Shown: piece by piece, positions 8,639 through 17,896 of the stretch
Numbering within the stretch: the stretch's first letter is position 1
Layout: the number at the start of each line of letters is the position of its first letter
Assembly: GCA_002840895.1 (NCBI GenBank)
Contig: PHCZ01000001.1
Coordinates: 414,278 to 478,277 of the forward strand
DNA: 64,000 nucleotides
Reading direction: 5' to 3'
DNA from: Bacteroidetes bacterium HGW-Bacteroidetes-8
Lineage (GTDB): Bacteria; Bacteroidota; Bacteroidia; Bacteroidales; UBA932
Notes under the pieces: model-generated
What the model was told of the DNA's origin: nothing
The model's input: the letters and a program-made list of their open reading frames with translations, nothing else
Database searches by the model: none
Program-made: the position numbers and the translations under genes

Positions 8639-9826
8639 CTATACCAACCTCACGCTCCTGCTTTCGGTTGTGAGCAGGTTTTTTTGGAAATCAATGTTAT
8701 CTATCAAAACAACTCCCGGTCTCTTACCCACCTCAAAAGAGCCGAATCTGCTCTCAATACCGAGGAACCTGGCTCCGTTATATGAGCTCCACTCCAGAAT
8801 TTGGGTAAGCGGTATAGCCGGAAAGTATCTATGGATGCACTTTATTTCATCTGCAATCGAAAGTAAACTATTGCTCGAAAGAGAGTCTGTTCCTATAGTA
8901 ATGGCTGCATTGTGCCTTCTAAGTAACTCCAGCGGAGGAAGTGCGTTATGAATGAAGAGATTTGAGAGAGGGCATATTGCCCAAAAGAGATTTTTTATTC
9001 TGGAGGTTGCACTCTCAACACTTTCGGTGTCACAAAAAGTATTATGGACCAAAAGAACTCTTTCATCCTCTATCTTTTGTGTAGATTCAACAATGTTTAA
9101 AAAGTAGATGAGTGATGGTCTTCCGGTAACAGGAGGGGTAGAGAGCCCTCTCTGTCTGTACTGATTTGCAAGGGGGCCTGTGCCGGTTTGAATAAGCTCC
9201 TCCTCTTCCCAGCTCTCCTGATTATGATAGGATAGCCAACCTGAATCCAACCCTGCTCTTGATATTGCTCTTAGAAGTTCCGGACTCATAGAGTAGCTGG
9301 AGTGGGGGGTAGGTGAGGCGTCTAAGCCAAACTCCTTAGCTTTTTTTGTCAACTCCTCTGCCCTTACCAATATCTCATCTACCTGTGAAGGCTCCGTGCC
9401 AAAAAACTCAAGAAAAGTTCTTGTATAAATTGGTGATTCTGCTTTTACTGCAAAGCTTTCACTGTTGTTGCTAATATCTGCCATAGCAGAGACACCACTC
9501 TCATAAAGAATCTGCATCTCATTTCTCATCGCCTGCTCCCGGAACTCTACATCCACACCGTTACGCAACTTAACCACCTCTTTAATAAAACCGGACATTC
9601 CTGTACCTTTGTCAAAGATATCTTTAAGATGAGAGAGCTCTATATGGCAGTGTGAGTTTATAAACCCGGGTACCAGAATACCATTATAAAATTCGGTACT
9701 CTCAGTCTCGTCACTTAGCCGGCCAATCTCAACAATTGTACCGTCATCATCTAAGGTAAGAACCCCCTTCGGGATCGGCAATGATGAGTTCAGTGGGTAG
9801 AGGTATTGTGCGGCGATTTTTCTCAT
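8639..9826 (-). CDS. Amidohydrolase family protein (cytosine/aminofutalosine deaminase-like)
   Basis: GFINSHCHIELSH metal motif, HSSYSMSPELL, VLLVHNTFC, IGTDSLSSN. Confidence 0.82.
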   Translation of the reverse strand: MRKIAAQYLYPLNSSLPIPKGVLTLDDDGTIVEIGRLSDETESTEFYNGILVPGFINSHCHIELSHLKDIFDKGTGMSGFIKEVVKLRNGVDVEFREQAMRNEMQILYESGVSAMADISNNSESFAVKAESPIYTRTFLEFFGTEPSQVDEILVRAEELTKKAKEFGLDASPTPHSSYSMSPELLRAISRAGLDSGWLSYHNQESWEEEELIQTGTGPLANQYRQRGLSTPPVTGRPSLIYFLNIVESTQKIEDERVLLVHNTFCDTESVESATSRIKNLFWAICPLSNLFIHNALPPLELLRRHNAAITIGTDSLSSNSLLSIADEIKCIHRYFPAIPLTQILEWSSYNGARFLGIESRFGSFEVGKRPGVVLIDNIDFQKNLLTTESRSVRLV

Positions 9827-10397
9827 TTATATTAATTATTGAAAATTTTGTGGTGTCTTTTTGGTAATTTTCCCACCACCATCGACTCAAACGAGGAGTT
9901 TCATAAATCTTCATAAGAGAGTCACCAAGTGATACTTTAAACTCAGGATGTTTTTCAGGTATGAGTATCCATCTGATTGCCCTGCTTTTAGGATCATATT
10001 TAATAACTGAGTCCCAAAGTTCTACCATCTTTTTTATCGGAGCGGAGATAGAGTCTGCCCTCTCTCTCTTGCGGATAATCTCAATTACGGCCTCTTCCTC
10101 CTTTTCAAGTATTATCTTTGCTTGTGCATAGAAACTTTTAAGTTTTACAGGGCGTGAGAGGTAGTAGTCCAATGTGTTAATGAAATCCTGAGAGGTGTAC
10201 CCGTAGTGGTTAAATATTGATTCATAGATCTTTATTGTATCTGCCCTTAAAACCAGCTTGTAATCGGTATTGATGTATCTGTCAACTTTATAAAGTTGAG
10301 CAATTATCTCCGGCATTCTCTTTTGAGGTATATACTCTCTTGAACAGGAGAGAACCACAAAGAGCAAAAAAAATGGTATGAATGAAATATGCCTCAT
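9747..10397 (-). CDS. DUF4296-like lipoprotein
   Basis: Lipobox VVLSC; IIAQLYKVDRY, YGYTSQDFINTLDYYL; overlaps the following amidohydrolase by 80 nt. Confidence 0.7.
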   Translation of the reverse strand: MRHISFIPFFLLFVVLSCSREYIPQKRMPEIIAQLYKVDRYINTDYKLVLRADTIKIYESIFNHYGYTSQDFINTLDYYLSRPVKLKSFYAQAKIILEKEEEAVIEIIRKRERADSISAPIKKMVELWDSVIKYDPKSRAIRWILIPEKHPEFKVSLGDSLMKIYETPRLSRWWWENYQKDTTKFSIININEKNRRTIPLPTELIIADPEGGSYLR

Positions 10398-10436
10398 CGT
10401 TATCTATTGTAGCCTACAAAGTTAATTTATTATTGT

Positions 10437-10444
10437 TATTTTTG
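10437..10444 (+). promoter_or_regulatory. Putative -7 box (TATTTTTG) for purD
   Basis: TAnnTTTG match ending 12 nt before the purD ATG at 10457. Confidence 0.45.
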
Positions 10445-10456
10445 CCCAAAAAAAAG

Positions 10457-11728
10457 ATGAGAGTACTTATTATCGGCTCTGGAGGAAGAGAGAACGCGAT
10501 TGCCTGGAAGATTTCCAAAAGTCCTCTGTTGGAGAAACTTTTTTGTGCTCCGGGAAATCCGGGTACATCCTCAATTGCAGTTAATCTTAGTATTGACATT
10601 AAGAGTTTTGATGCAATAAAATCTGCTGTTTTAGATAACTCTGTAGATATGGTTGTTGTGGGTCCGGAAGAGCCGCTGGTTAACGGATTGGGAGATTTTT
10701 TTAAAAATGATGAATCTCTCAAGGAGGTTAACTTTATCGGACCATCTTCACAGGGTGCAAAACTGGAGGGGAGCAAAGAGTTTGCAAAGGATTTTATGTC
10801 TAAATACAGAATCCCTACAGCAGGTTACAAAAGTTTTGATATAGACACCATTGAGGATGCGGAGCGCTACATTGACTCACTCAAAGCCCCGTATGTGTTA
10901 AAAGCAGATGGTTTGGCTGCAGGCAAGGGGGTTTTGATAATTGATGATTCACAACAGGCTAAAAGAGAGCTTAGAGAGATTCTCACAGGACGATTCGGCT
11001 CTGCAGGAGACAAAGTGGTAATAGAGGAGTTCCTCTGTGGAATAGAGCTGTCTGTATTTGTATTAACCGACGGAAAAAACTATCTTATACTACCAGAGGC
11101 TAAAGATTATAAAAGAGCCGGTGATGGAGATAAAGGACTTAATACCGGCGGAATGGGAGCTGTGTCACCGGTTCCTTTTGCTGATGCCAACTTTATGAGC
11201 AAGGTGGAGAGTCGTATAATCATACCAACAATTGAGGGGCTGCAAAAAGAGGAAATTGATTATAAAGGATTTATCTTCATTGGTCTTATGAATTGTAACG
11301 GAGATCCCTATGTGATAGAGTATAACGTTAGGATGGGCGATCCGGAGACTGAGGCTGTTGTTCCAAGAATTGAGAGCGATCTTCTTGCACACTTTATTGC
11401 TTTGGGAGAGGGGAAGCTGGAGAGAGAAAAAATTAAAATTTCCCATAAATGTGCAGTAACTCTTGTAATGGTCTCAGGTGGTTATCCCCAAAATTTCGAG
11501 AAAGGATTTGAAATCTCAGGAGCTTCAGATCTAGCCGGAGAGATGCTTTTTCACTCAGGAACATCAATGAAAGAGGGAAAACTGGTAACTTTCGGTGGCA
11601 GAGTTATTGCTCTTACAGCTCTTGCAGATGGAATTCAAAGCGGCAGAGAGCGACTCTACTCTCTTGCCCAAAAGGTGACTTATAAAGGCATATACTACAG
11701 AAGAGATATTGGACTAGATCTTTTATAA
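10457..11728 (+). CDS. purD: Phosphoribosylamine-glycine ligase (track start at 10382 is too early)
   Basis: MRVLIIGSGGRENAIAWKISKS, APGNPGT, YVLKADGLAAGKGV, YNVRMGDPETEAV. Confidence 0.96.
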   Translation: MRVLIIGSGGRENAIAWKISKSPLLEKLFCAPGNPGTSSIAVNLSIDIKSFDAIKSAVLDNSVDMVVVGPEEPLVNGLGDFFKNDESLKEVNFIGPSSQGAKLEGSKEFAKDFMSKYRIPTAGYKSFDIDTIEDAERYIDSLKAPYVLKADGLAAGKGVLIIDDSQQAKRELREILTGRFGSAGDKVVIEEFLCGIELSVFVLTDGKNYLILPEAKDYKRAGDGDKGLNTGGMGAVSPVPFADANFMSKVESRIIIPTIEGLQKEEIDYKGFIFIGLMNCNGDPYVIEYNVRMGDPETEAVVPRIESDLLAHFIALGEGKLEREKIKISHKCAVTLVMVSGGYPQNFEKGFEISGASDLAGEMLFHSGTSMKEGKLVTFGGRVIALTALADGIQSGRERLYSLAQKVTYKGIYYRRDIGLDLL

Positions 11729-12714
11729 TGGGTAAGGAAAGCAGATATAAATTTGTCTCCTCCCCCTTTTTTCTGGGGGTCTATCTCATATTTATGCTGG
11801 TTACCTCCTTTATTTTGTCAGATGGTCTAATTAACTATACTTCCATAAAGTGGATTCCCATCTTTGCCGGAGTGCTCGATACAGAATCAATCTCTACAAC
11901 CATCTCGGTCCTGACCGCCGTTGCAATAATCTCTTTTACAGCATTCACACTCTATTTTGTGAACGAAAAAATCTTCTCCTGCGGGAAAAGCTCCTCATCA
12001 CTTTTTTTTATCTATCTTATTTTACTATTATCTAGTCCTGAAACAATATTTTTTAGTGGCGCAACTGCTGCTGCACCTCTCTTTTTGTGGTCTCTCTACT
12101 ACTCTATGATTACAAAAGAGGGGGACAAAAACCTGTTTATGGCTCTGTTCCTGATATCTTTGGCTACCCTTTTTGATTTTCACGCTGTTGTACTGCTCCC
12201 TTTTATTCTCTACTATTCACTTATAACCTCCTCTTTTGCGATCAGAGGAGTTCTTGTTGCGGTGGGGGCTATTTTGGTCCCATATATTTTAATCTTCTCC
12301 TTCCGGTATCTGATGTTTGATGATACATCTCTATTTGCAGAGCTTCTTGTAAGTGACTTTCTCTCTATATCACCACCTTATATAAAACTAGAGAGTGTTG
12401 CCAAGATTGTTCTGGTAATCTTTATGGTACTCATAATATCCCGCTCTTTGATCTCAATTTTTTCAATAATAAGCAGGTATAAGGTTGTGAAGTCAATAGG
12501 GCTTGTGCGGAACATCACTGTTATGCTTGTACTTATTGCCACAATGCTCGTTTTTAGAGATTCTCAGGGAATGTTGACAAATCTGCTTGCTCTGCCGCTA
12601 TCGTTCATAATAGTAGAATATCTCTCATTGAAGAGCACAAACAAGTTCAGAAGAGTGGAGTTTCTAGTTCTTCTAATAATAATATTACTTAACAGAGTCG
12701 CCCAATTCGTCTAA
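11728..12714 (+). CDS. Multi-pass membrane protein (DUF6427-like)
   Basis: Many TM helices; translationally coupled to purD (TAATG overlap). Confidence 0.55.
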   Translation: MGKESRYKFVSSPFFLGVYLIFMLVTSFILSDGLINYTSIKWIPIFAGVLDTESISTTISVLTAVAIISFTAFTLYFVNEKIFSCGKSSSSLFFIYLILLLSSPETIFFSGATAAAPLFLWSLYYSMITKEGDKNLFMALFLISLATLFDFHAVVLLPFILYYSLITSSFAIRGVLVAVGAILVPYILIFSFRYLMFDDTSLFAELLVSDFLSISPPYIKLESVAKIVLVIFMVLIISRSLISIFSIISRYKVVKSIGLVRNITVMLVLIATMLVFRDSQGMLTNLLALPLSFIIVEYLSLKSTNKFRRVEFLVLLIIILLNRVAQFV

Positions 12715-12756
12715 TCACCTCTTAACTCCTCAATATCCGATTTCCCCGATACCAAA

Positions 12757-12784
12757 AGAGGTTGCCCATTTAAGGCAACCTCTC
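12757..12784 (-). terminator. Terminator between the convergent membrane-protein and aminotransferase genes
   Basis: AGAGGTTGCC-TTAAATG-GGCAACCTCT followed by TTTT on the minus strand. Confidence 0.75.
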
Positions 12785-12808
12785 TATGAGAATTTTTGTC
12801 TATTTGGT

Positions 12809-14008
12809 TTAAATAGTCCTGCCGGGATACTGTTTTAGAGCCTCTTCAAGACATTTCATTGCGTTTTTAAGATCTTCTATATTAAGAACATATGCAATTC
12901 TTACCTCATCTTTACCCTTCCCTTTAGTAGCATAAAAACCAGCAGCAGGGGCAACCATAACAGTCTGATTTTCGTAGCTGAACTCCTCTAGTAACCACTG
13001 TGCAAATTTATCGCTGTCGTCAACAGGAAGTTTTGCAATGGTATAGAATGCACCCATTGGCATTGGAGACATAACTCCCTCCATTTTATTCAATGCTCCA
13101 ATAACAAAATCTCTGCGTTTGATATATTCGTCGCGTACGGCAACGAAATACTCTTTAGGTGTGTTAAGTGCACCTTCGGCAGCAATCTGACCATATGCAG
13201 GAGAGCATAGTCTGGCCTGAGCGTAGCGGAGTACTGCACTCATTACCTCTTTGTTTTTTGATACAATAGCTCCGATACGAACTCCGCACAGGCTATATCT
13301 TTTGGAGACTGAGTCAAGCAGAATCACATTCTGCTCCAGCCCGTCAAGGTGCATACAGGAGAAGTGAGGCTCGTCTGTGTAGCAGAACTCTCTGTAAACC
13401 TCATCTGAGTAAATAAAGAGCTCATTCTTTTTGGCAAGCTCACCCAACTTTATAAGGGACTCTTTTTTGTAGAGTGTTCCGGTAGGGTTACCCGGGTTGC
13501 AGATAATAATTCCTTTTGTCTTAGGGGTTATAAGTTTTTCAAACTCGCTAACATCAGGAAGAGCAAACCCATCTTCAATATTTGTTTGGATTGGCTTTAG
13601 TATTACATCGTTTTGTACTGCAAAGGAGTTGTAGTTTGTATAAAACGGCTCCATAACAATAACTTCATCATCCGGGTTGCAGGTAACTGCCAGTGCAATC
13701 TGAAGGGCTTCACTTCCTCCGGTAGTAATGTTAATCTCGTTGGCCTTAACATTGATATTGATCCCCTGGTAGTATTTTGCAAGTCCCTCTCTGTAAGATT
13801 CAAACCCGGCAGAGTGAGGATAAGATACAAGTTCAAGGGTGTTGTTTTTAACTGCATCTAAAGCCTCTTTTGGCGAAGCGATATCCGGTTGGCCAATGTT
13901 AAGGTGGTAAACTTTTACCCCTTTTTTCTTGGCTACATCTGCATAAGGCACTAATTTCCTTATTGGAGAGGCCGGCATCTGATGTGCTTTTTTTGAAAGT
14001 GTTAACAT
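12809..14008 (-). CDS. Pyridoxal phosphate-dependent class I/II aminotransferase
   Basis: HLNIGQPDIASP, TTGGSEALQIA, ICNPGNPTGTLY, SDEVYREF, SVSKRYSLCGVRIG. Confidence 0.93.
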   Translation of the reverse strand: MLTLSKKAHQMPASPIRKLVPYADVAKKKGVKVYHLNIGQPDIASPKEALDAVKNNTLELVSYPHSAGFESYREGLAKYYQGININVKANEINITTGGSEALQIALAVTCNPDDEVIVMEPFYTNYNSFAVQNDVILKPIQTNIEDGFALPDVSEFEKLITPKTKGIIICNPGNPTGTLYKKESLIKLGELAKKNELFIYSDEVYREFCYTDEPHFSCMHLDGLEQNVILLDSVSKRYSLCGVRIGAIVSKNKEVMSAVLRYAQARLCSPAYGQIAAEGALNTPKEYFVAVRDEYIKRRDFVIGALNKMEGVMSPMPMGAFYTIAKLPVDDSDKFAQWLLEEFSYENQTVMVAPAAGFYATKGKGKDEVRIAYVLNIEDLKNAMKCLEEALKQYPGRTI

Positions 14009-14118
14009 CTCTATTTTAAATTTTGTTTAGTTATAATTTGATTGAATATTGTTATATATTGTAAGGCAAATAAAGATCTAATATAGGCAAAAGTTAATAA
14101 TTAACAATAAAAAAACTA

Positions 14119-15582
14119 TCAATAATTTATTAATTCTCTCATAAAACCCTCAATACCAACTTGCATCAGTGTAGTTCTAGCAGAAAAATTGTTTGTCAGG
14201 ATTGCAAAATAGATCAATTCACCATTATCTCTCTTTACGTAGCCTGCATAACAGCGAACATTTGCAAGAGAACCGCTCTTGGCACGCATTTTTGCTTTAC
14301 TCTCATTCTGTTCGTTTGCCAGAACACTTTTAAGGGTTCCTGGAGCTCCCGGCTGCGGCAGTGAGTTAAAAAATGTGTTGAAACTACTGCTCTCTCTCAT
14401 TTTTGAAAAATAGTTACAGAAGAATCTTGCAGATACATAGTTCTGTCTGGATAGTCCGCTACCGTCAGATTGTGTAAACCCCTTCCTTCTGACACCCATT
14501 CCATCCAGCTCCCTTACCAGAGCAACCCTTGCCGAGTCATAAGAACCTACTCCAGTTGCTTTTTTACCAATCATTTTTAGCAAGGTTTCTGCATAAAAAT
14601 TGTTGCTGATTCTATTTGTGACATTTACTATTGAAGATAGCGGAGGAGATAGTGTCTCTGCAATGATTGTAAGTTGATGGGGTTGTAATGAATTAAACTC
14701 TCTTGCATCTTTAATTTGAGAATCACTTATAATTCCGTTTTTCATCAGGTATTGACGAAATTCCCAGCCACAACTCAGGTGCGGAAATTTATTTGAATAT
14801 GTTACAGATATTGAGTCTGACCCTGCTGGTAACGTGCCTTTTATCTGAGATATTTTTGCCAGGTCAGAGATATAGTACGAACTTCTGTTCCCGCTCTTTA
14901 CCTCACCGGTAGAGAGCTCGTTTCTGTATTCCATTCCCGGTACACCCGGATAGACATCCATCAGAGATACCTTATCACCCGGGTTGATTCCCGGAATAAA
15001 TTTAAATTTCTGAAGATTTTCATAGAATGAGAGCCCCGATACACCGCTCCCGTACGCAGGCCCAAGATTACTCCACGACCAGCTTTCAGGTACGATTTCA
15101 GGTTCAAAAAATCTGTCGTCGGCAACTATATTGCCGTTTATTCGTCTGATTCCGGCAGCAGAAATGGCATCCTTCCATTGCAAGAACAGATTTTCGACAG
15201 CTATTGCCAGAGTATCTGAAGAGCCTAATGTTGGATCTCCCCCTCCAACTATATAGAGATCTCCATAAAGCACTCCGTTTCGTACACTCCCGGAGTATCC
15301 AATTTTTGTAGAGAACCGAAAGTCATCTCCAAGTAGGTTAAGAGCCACTCCTGTTGTAATGGTTTTCATTGTTGAAGCGGTAAGCAAAGGCATATCCGGA
15401 TTCCAGGAGGCCACAGTTTTGCCCCTGGAGTCCATAACCATTATTCCGACGACAGCATCTGTAAAGAGTGTATCTTTTTTTAGTTTCCCAATATAATTTT
15501 GGATATTATTTGATTGGGAAGATAAGTTCACAGGAGATAGAGATGAGGTTAAAATCAATAGAAAACTGAGTATCTGTTTCAT
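14119..15582 (-). CDS. dacB: D-alanyl-D-alanine carboxypeptidase/endopeptidase (PBP4 family)
   Basis: TASTMKTITTG (SxxK), SDGSGLSRQNY, AKSGSLANVRCYAGY (KSG). Confidence 0.93.
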   Translation of the reverse strand: MKQILSFLLILTSSLSPVNLSSQSNNIQNYIGKLKKDTLFTDAVVGIMVMDSRGKTVASWNPDMPLLTASTMKTITTGVALNLLGDDFRFSTKIGYSGSVRNGVLYGDLYIVGGGDPTLGSSDTLAIAVENLFLQWKDAISAAGIRRINGNIVADDRFFEPEIVPESWSWSNLGPAYGSGVSGLSFYENLQKFKFIPGINPGDKVSLMDVYPGVPGMEYRNELSTGEVKSGNRSSYYISDLAKISQIKGTLPAGSDSISVTYSNKFPHLSCGWEFRQYLMKNGIISDSQIKDAREFNSLQPHQLTIIAETLSPPLSSIVNVTNRISNNFYAETLLKMIGKKATGVGSYDSARVALVRELDGMGVRRKGFTQSDGSGLSRQNYVSARFFCNYFSKMRESSSFNTFFNSLPQPGAPGTLKSVLANEQNESKAKMRAKSGSLANVRCYAGYVKRDNGELIYFAILTNNFSARTTLMQVGIEGFMRELINY

Positions 15583-15605
15583 TAGGGTAAATTTTATTTA
15601 GGATA

Positions 15606-15613
15606 CAAAAGTA
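15606..15613 (-). promoter_or_regulatory. Putative -7 box (TACTTTTG) for dacB
   Basis: TAnnTTTG match on the minus strand upstream of 15582. Confidence 0.4.
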
Positions 15614-15646
15614 TAAAAAATGGTCAGGTTTTTTTAAAAATATAAC

Positions 15647-15654
15647 TACATTTG
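15647..15654 (+). promoter_or_regulatory. Putative -7 box (TACATTTG) for glutamine synthetase
   Basis: TAnnTTTG match 21 nt upstream of the ATG at 15676. Confidence 0.45.
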
Positions 15655-15675
15655 CCCGATTAATAATATAAGTAT

Positions 15676-17862
15676 ATGAGCAGTTTCAGAAAAAGAGCAT
15701 TGGATGAATTTTCCAGCCACAGGGCTGAAAGGTTTTATGTTGAGAAACAACCGGTATCCCAGTATTTTGGTCAAAACGTCTTCGATATCGAGAAGATGCG
15801 ACGATACCTCTCATCCGAAGCTTTTGAAGCTGTACAACTGGCTGTGATCGACGGTGTAAAAATAGACAGAAGCATCGCTAACCAGATAGCGTCAGGAATG
15901 AAGGCCTGGGCCCTTGAGAGAGGCGCTACACACTATACACACTGGTTTCATCCGTTAACCGATGCCACAGCAGAGAAACACGAAGCGTTTGTAGACCCCT
16001 CCAAAAACGGAGGTGTATTTGAAAATTTCCGGGGCGAAGCTCTTGTTCAGCAGGAGCCCGATGCATCAAGCTTTCCTAACGGAGGTTTAAGAAATACATT
16101 TGAGGCAAGAGGATACTCTGCCTGGGATCCCTCATCACCTGCATTTATTATTGATGACACACTTTGTATTCCTTCTGTTTTTGTAGCCTACACAGGGGAG
16201 TCGCTTGATATGAAGACCCCTCACCTGAAATCTCTGCAGCAGTTGGACAAGGCAGCAACAGAGCTTGCAAAGATGTTTGACTCAAAAACAGCCAGAGTGA
16301 ATGTTATGCTTGGAATCGAACAGGAGTATTTTCTGGTTGATGAGGCACTCTACAGGGCAAGACCGGACCTTATGCTTTGCAACAGAACACTAATTGGTCA
16401 CACAGCCGCGAAAGACCAGCAGTTGGAAGATCACTACTTTGGAGCAATCCCATCAAGAGTTATGTGCTTTATGAAAGATTTTGAGACTGAAGCATTTAAG
16501 TTGGGAGTGGTACTAAAGACACGTCATAACGAGGTTGCTCCAAATCAGTTTGAATTTGCTCCCTATCACGCAGAGGCAAATCTCTCTGTAGATCATAATC
16601 TTATGATGATGATTCTGATGAGAAAAATTGCAAAGAGACACAAACTTAAAGTGATATTTCACGAAAAACCTTTTGCAGGGATAAACGGATCCGGAAAACA
16701 CTGTAACTGGTCTATGGTTACAAACACGGGAGTTAACCTGCTCTCTCCGGGAAAAACGCCAAGAAACAATATTCAGTTTTTAAGTTTTTTTGTTTCTGTT
16801 ATCAGAGCCGTATATGAGCACCACCACCTGCTTATGTCAAGTGTGGCATCTCTCAATAACTCGTACAGGCTTGGAGGAAGCGAAGCCCCACCTGCAATAA
16901 TGTCGGTATTTTGCGGAACAACCCTGACAGAGCTATTAGATTCGATCGAAAATATGGCTATCACCGACGACAGTGCGGAGAACAGAGCTATAAAACTGGA
17001 TATAGTAAACAAAATTCCTGAGATTCTGCCGGACAACACAGACAGAAACAGAACATCACCATTTGCCTTTACAGGAAACAGATTTGAGTTCCGGGCAGTT
17101 GGATCCTCAGTAAATGTTGCATCATCTATGTTTATCCTTAATGCTGCAGTTGCACAGCAGGTATCTAGATTTAAGACGCTTACAGACAAAGAGATGAGCG
17201 ATGGTCTCTCTAAGGATGAGGCAATTCTTAAGGTTATTCGCAGGTTTATAATTGAATCTAAAAACATCAGGTTTGAAGGTAACGGTTACAGCGAAGAGTG
17301 GCATAGAGAGGCAGCAAGAAGAGGGCTTAAGGGTATCTCAGATATTCCAAGTGCATTTGCCGCTTTTCTGGATAAGAAGACACTTGCTCTTATGGAGGAG
17401 ACCCACGTGCTTTGTGAGAGAGAGGTAGAGGCAAGGTATGAAGTTTTAAATGAGATATTTATCAAAAAACTTCAAATTGAGGCGAGGGTAATAGGAGACC
17501 TGACTATAAACCATATTATCCCCACTGCAATCAAATTTCAAAACTCTTTGATTGAGAATGTGCTTGGTTTGAAAGAGCTTTTCGGAGAGGATGAATACAA
17601 GGCAATGTCAGAAAAACAGTTGTTGAGTATAAAGAAGATATCCGGGTATATTCAGATGCTCAGAGATGATGTTTACGGTATTATTAATGCCAGAAAAGAG
17701 GCTAACAAAATTGCATCCTATCCCGAGAGAGCCGTAAGCTATTCTGAGAGTGTTCTGCCATATATTGAGAAGCTTAGAACGACTACAGATAAATTAGAGA
17801 TGTTGGTTGACGATGAGTTGTGGCCATTACCAAAATACAGGGAGCTGCTCTTCTGGAGGTAG
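15676..17862 (+). CDS. glnN: Glutamine synthetase type III
   Basis: 728 aa; THYTHWFHPLT, GIEQEYFLVD, HNEVAPNQFEFAP, NGSGKHCNWS, NRTSPFAFTGNRFEFRAVGSS. Confidence 0.95.
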   Translation: MSSFRKRALDEFSSHRAERFYVEKQPVSQYFGQNVFDIEKMRRYLSSEAFEAVQLAVIDGVKIDRSIANQIASGMKAWALERGATHYTHWFHPLTDATAEKHEAFVDPSKNGGVFENFRGEALVQQEPDASSFPNGGLRNTFEARGYSAWDPSSPAFIIDDTLCIPSVFVAYTGESLDMKTPHLKSLQQLDKAATELAKMFDSKTARVNVMLGIEQEYFLVDEALYRARPDLMLCNRTLIGHTAAKDQQLEDHYFGAIPSRVMCFMKDFETEAFKLGVVLKTRHNEVAPNQFEFAPYHAEANLSVDHNLMMMILMRKIAKRHKLKVIFHEKPFAGINGSGKHCNWSMVTNTGVNLLSPGKTPRNNIQFLSFFVSVIRAVYEHHHLLMSSVASLNNSYRLGGSEAPPAIMSVFCGTTLTELLDSIENMAITDDSAENRAIKLDIVNKIPEILPDNTDRNRTSPFAFTGNRFEFRAVGSSVNVASSMFILNAAVAQQVSRFKTLTDKEMSDGLSKDEAILKVIRRFIIESKNIRFEGNGYSEEWHREAARRGLKGISDIPSAFAAFLDKKTLALMEETHVLCEREVEARYEVLNEIFIKKLQIEARVIGDLTINHIIPTAIKFQNSLIENVLGLKELFGEDEYKAMSEKQLLSIKKISGYIQMLRDDVYGIINARKEANKIASYPERAVSYSESVLPYIEKLRTTTDKLEMLVDDELWPLPKYRELLFWR

Positions 17863-17896
17863 GGGGCTCTGTAGTTATTAATATTTAACGAAGATT

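Noticed and set aside
10382-10456. N-terminal extension of purD in the ORF track
   Set aside because: MRVLIIGSGG at 10457 is the canonical N-terminus, and the extension overlaps the candidate promoter.
15583-15675. Search for an amino-acid leader or riboswitch upstream of type III glutamine synthetase
   Set aside because: Only a candidate promoter box was seen; no leader ORF, aptamer motif or terminator.
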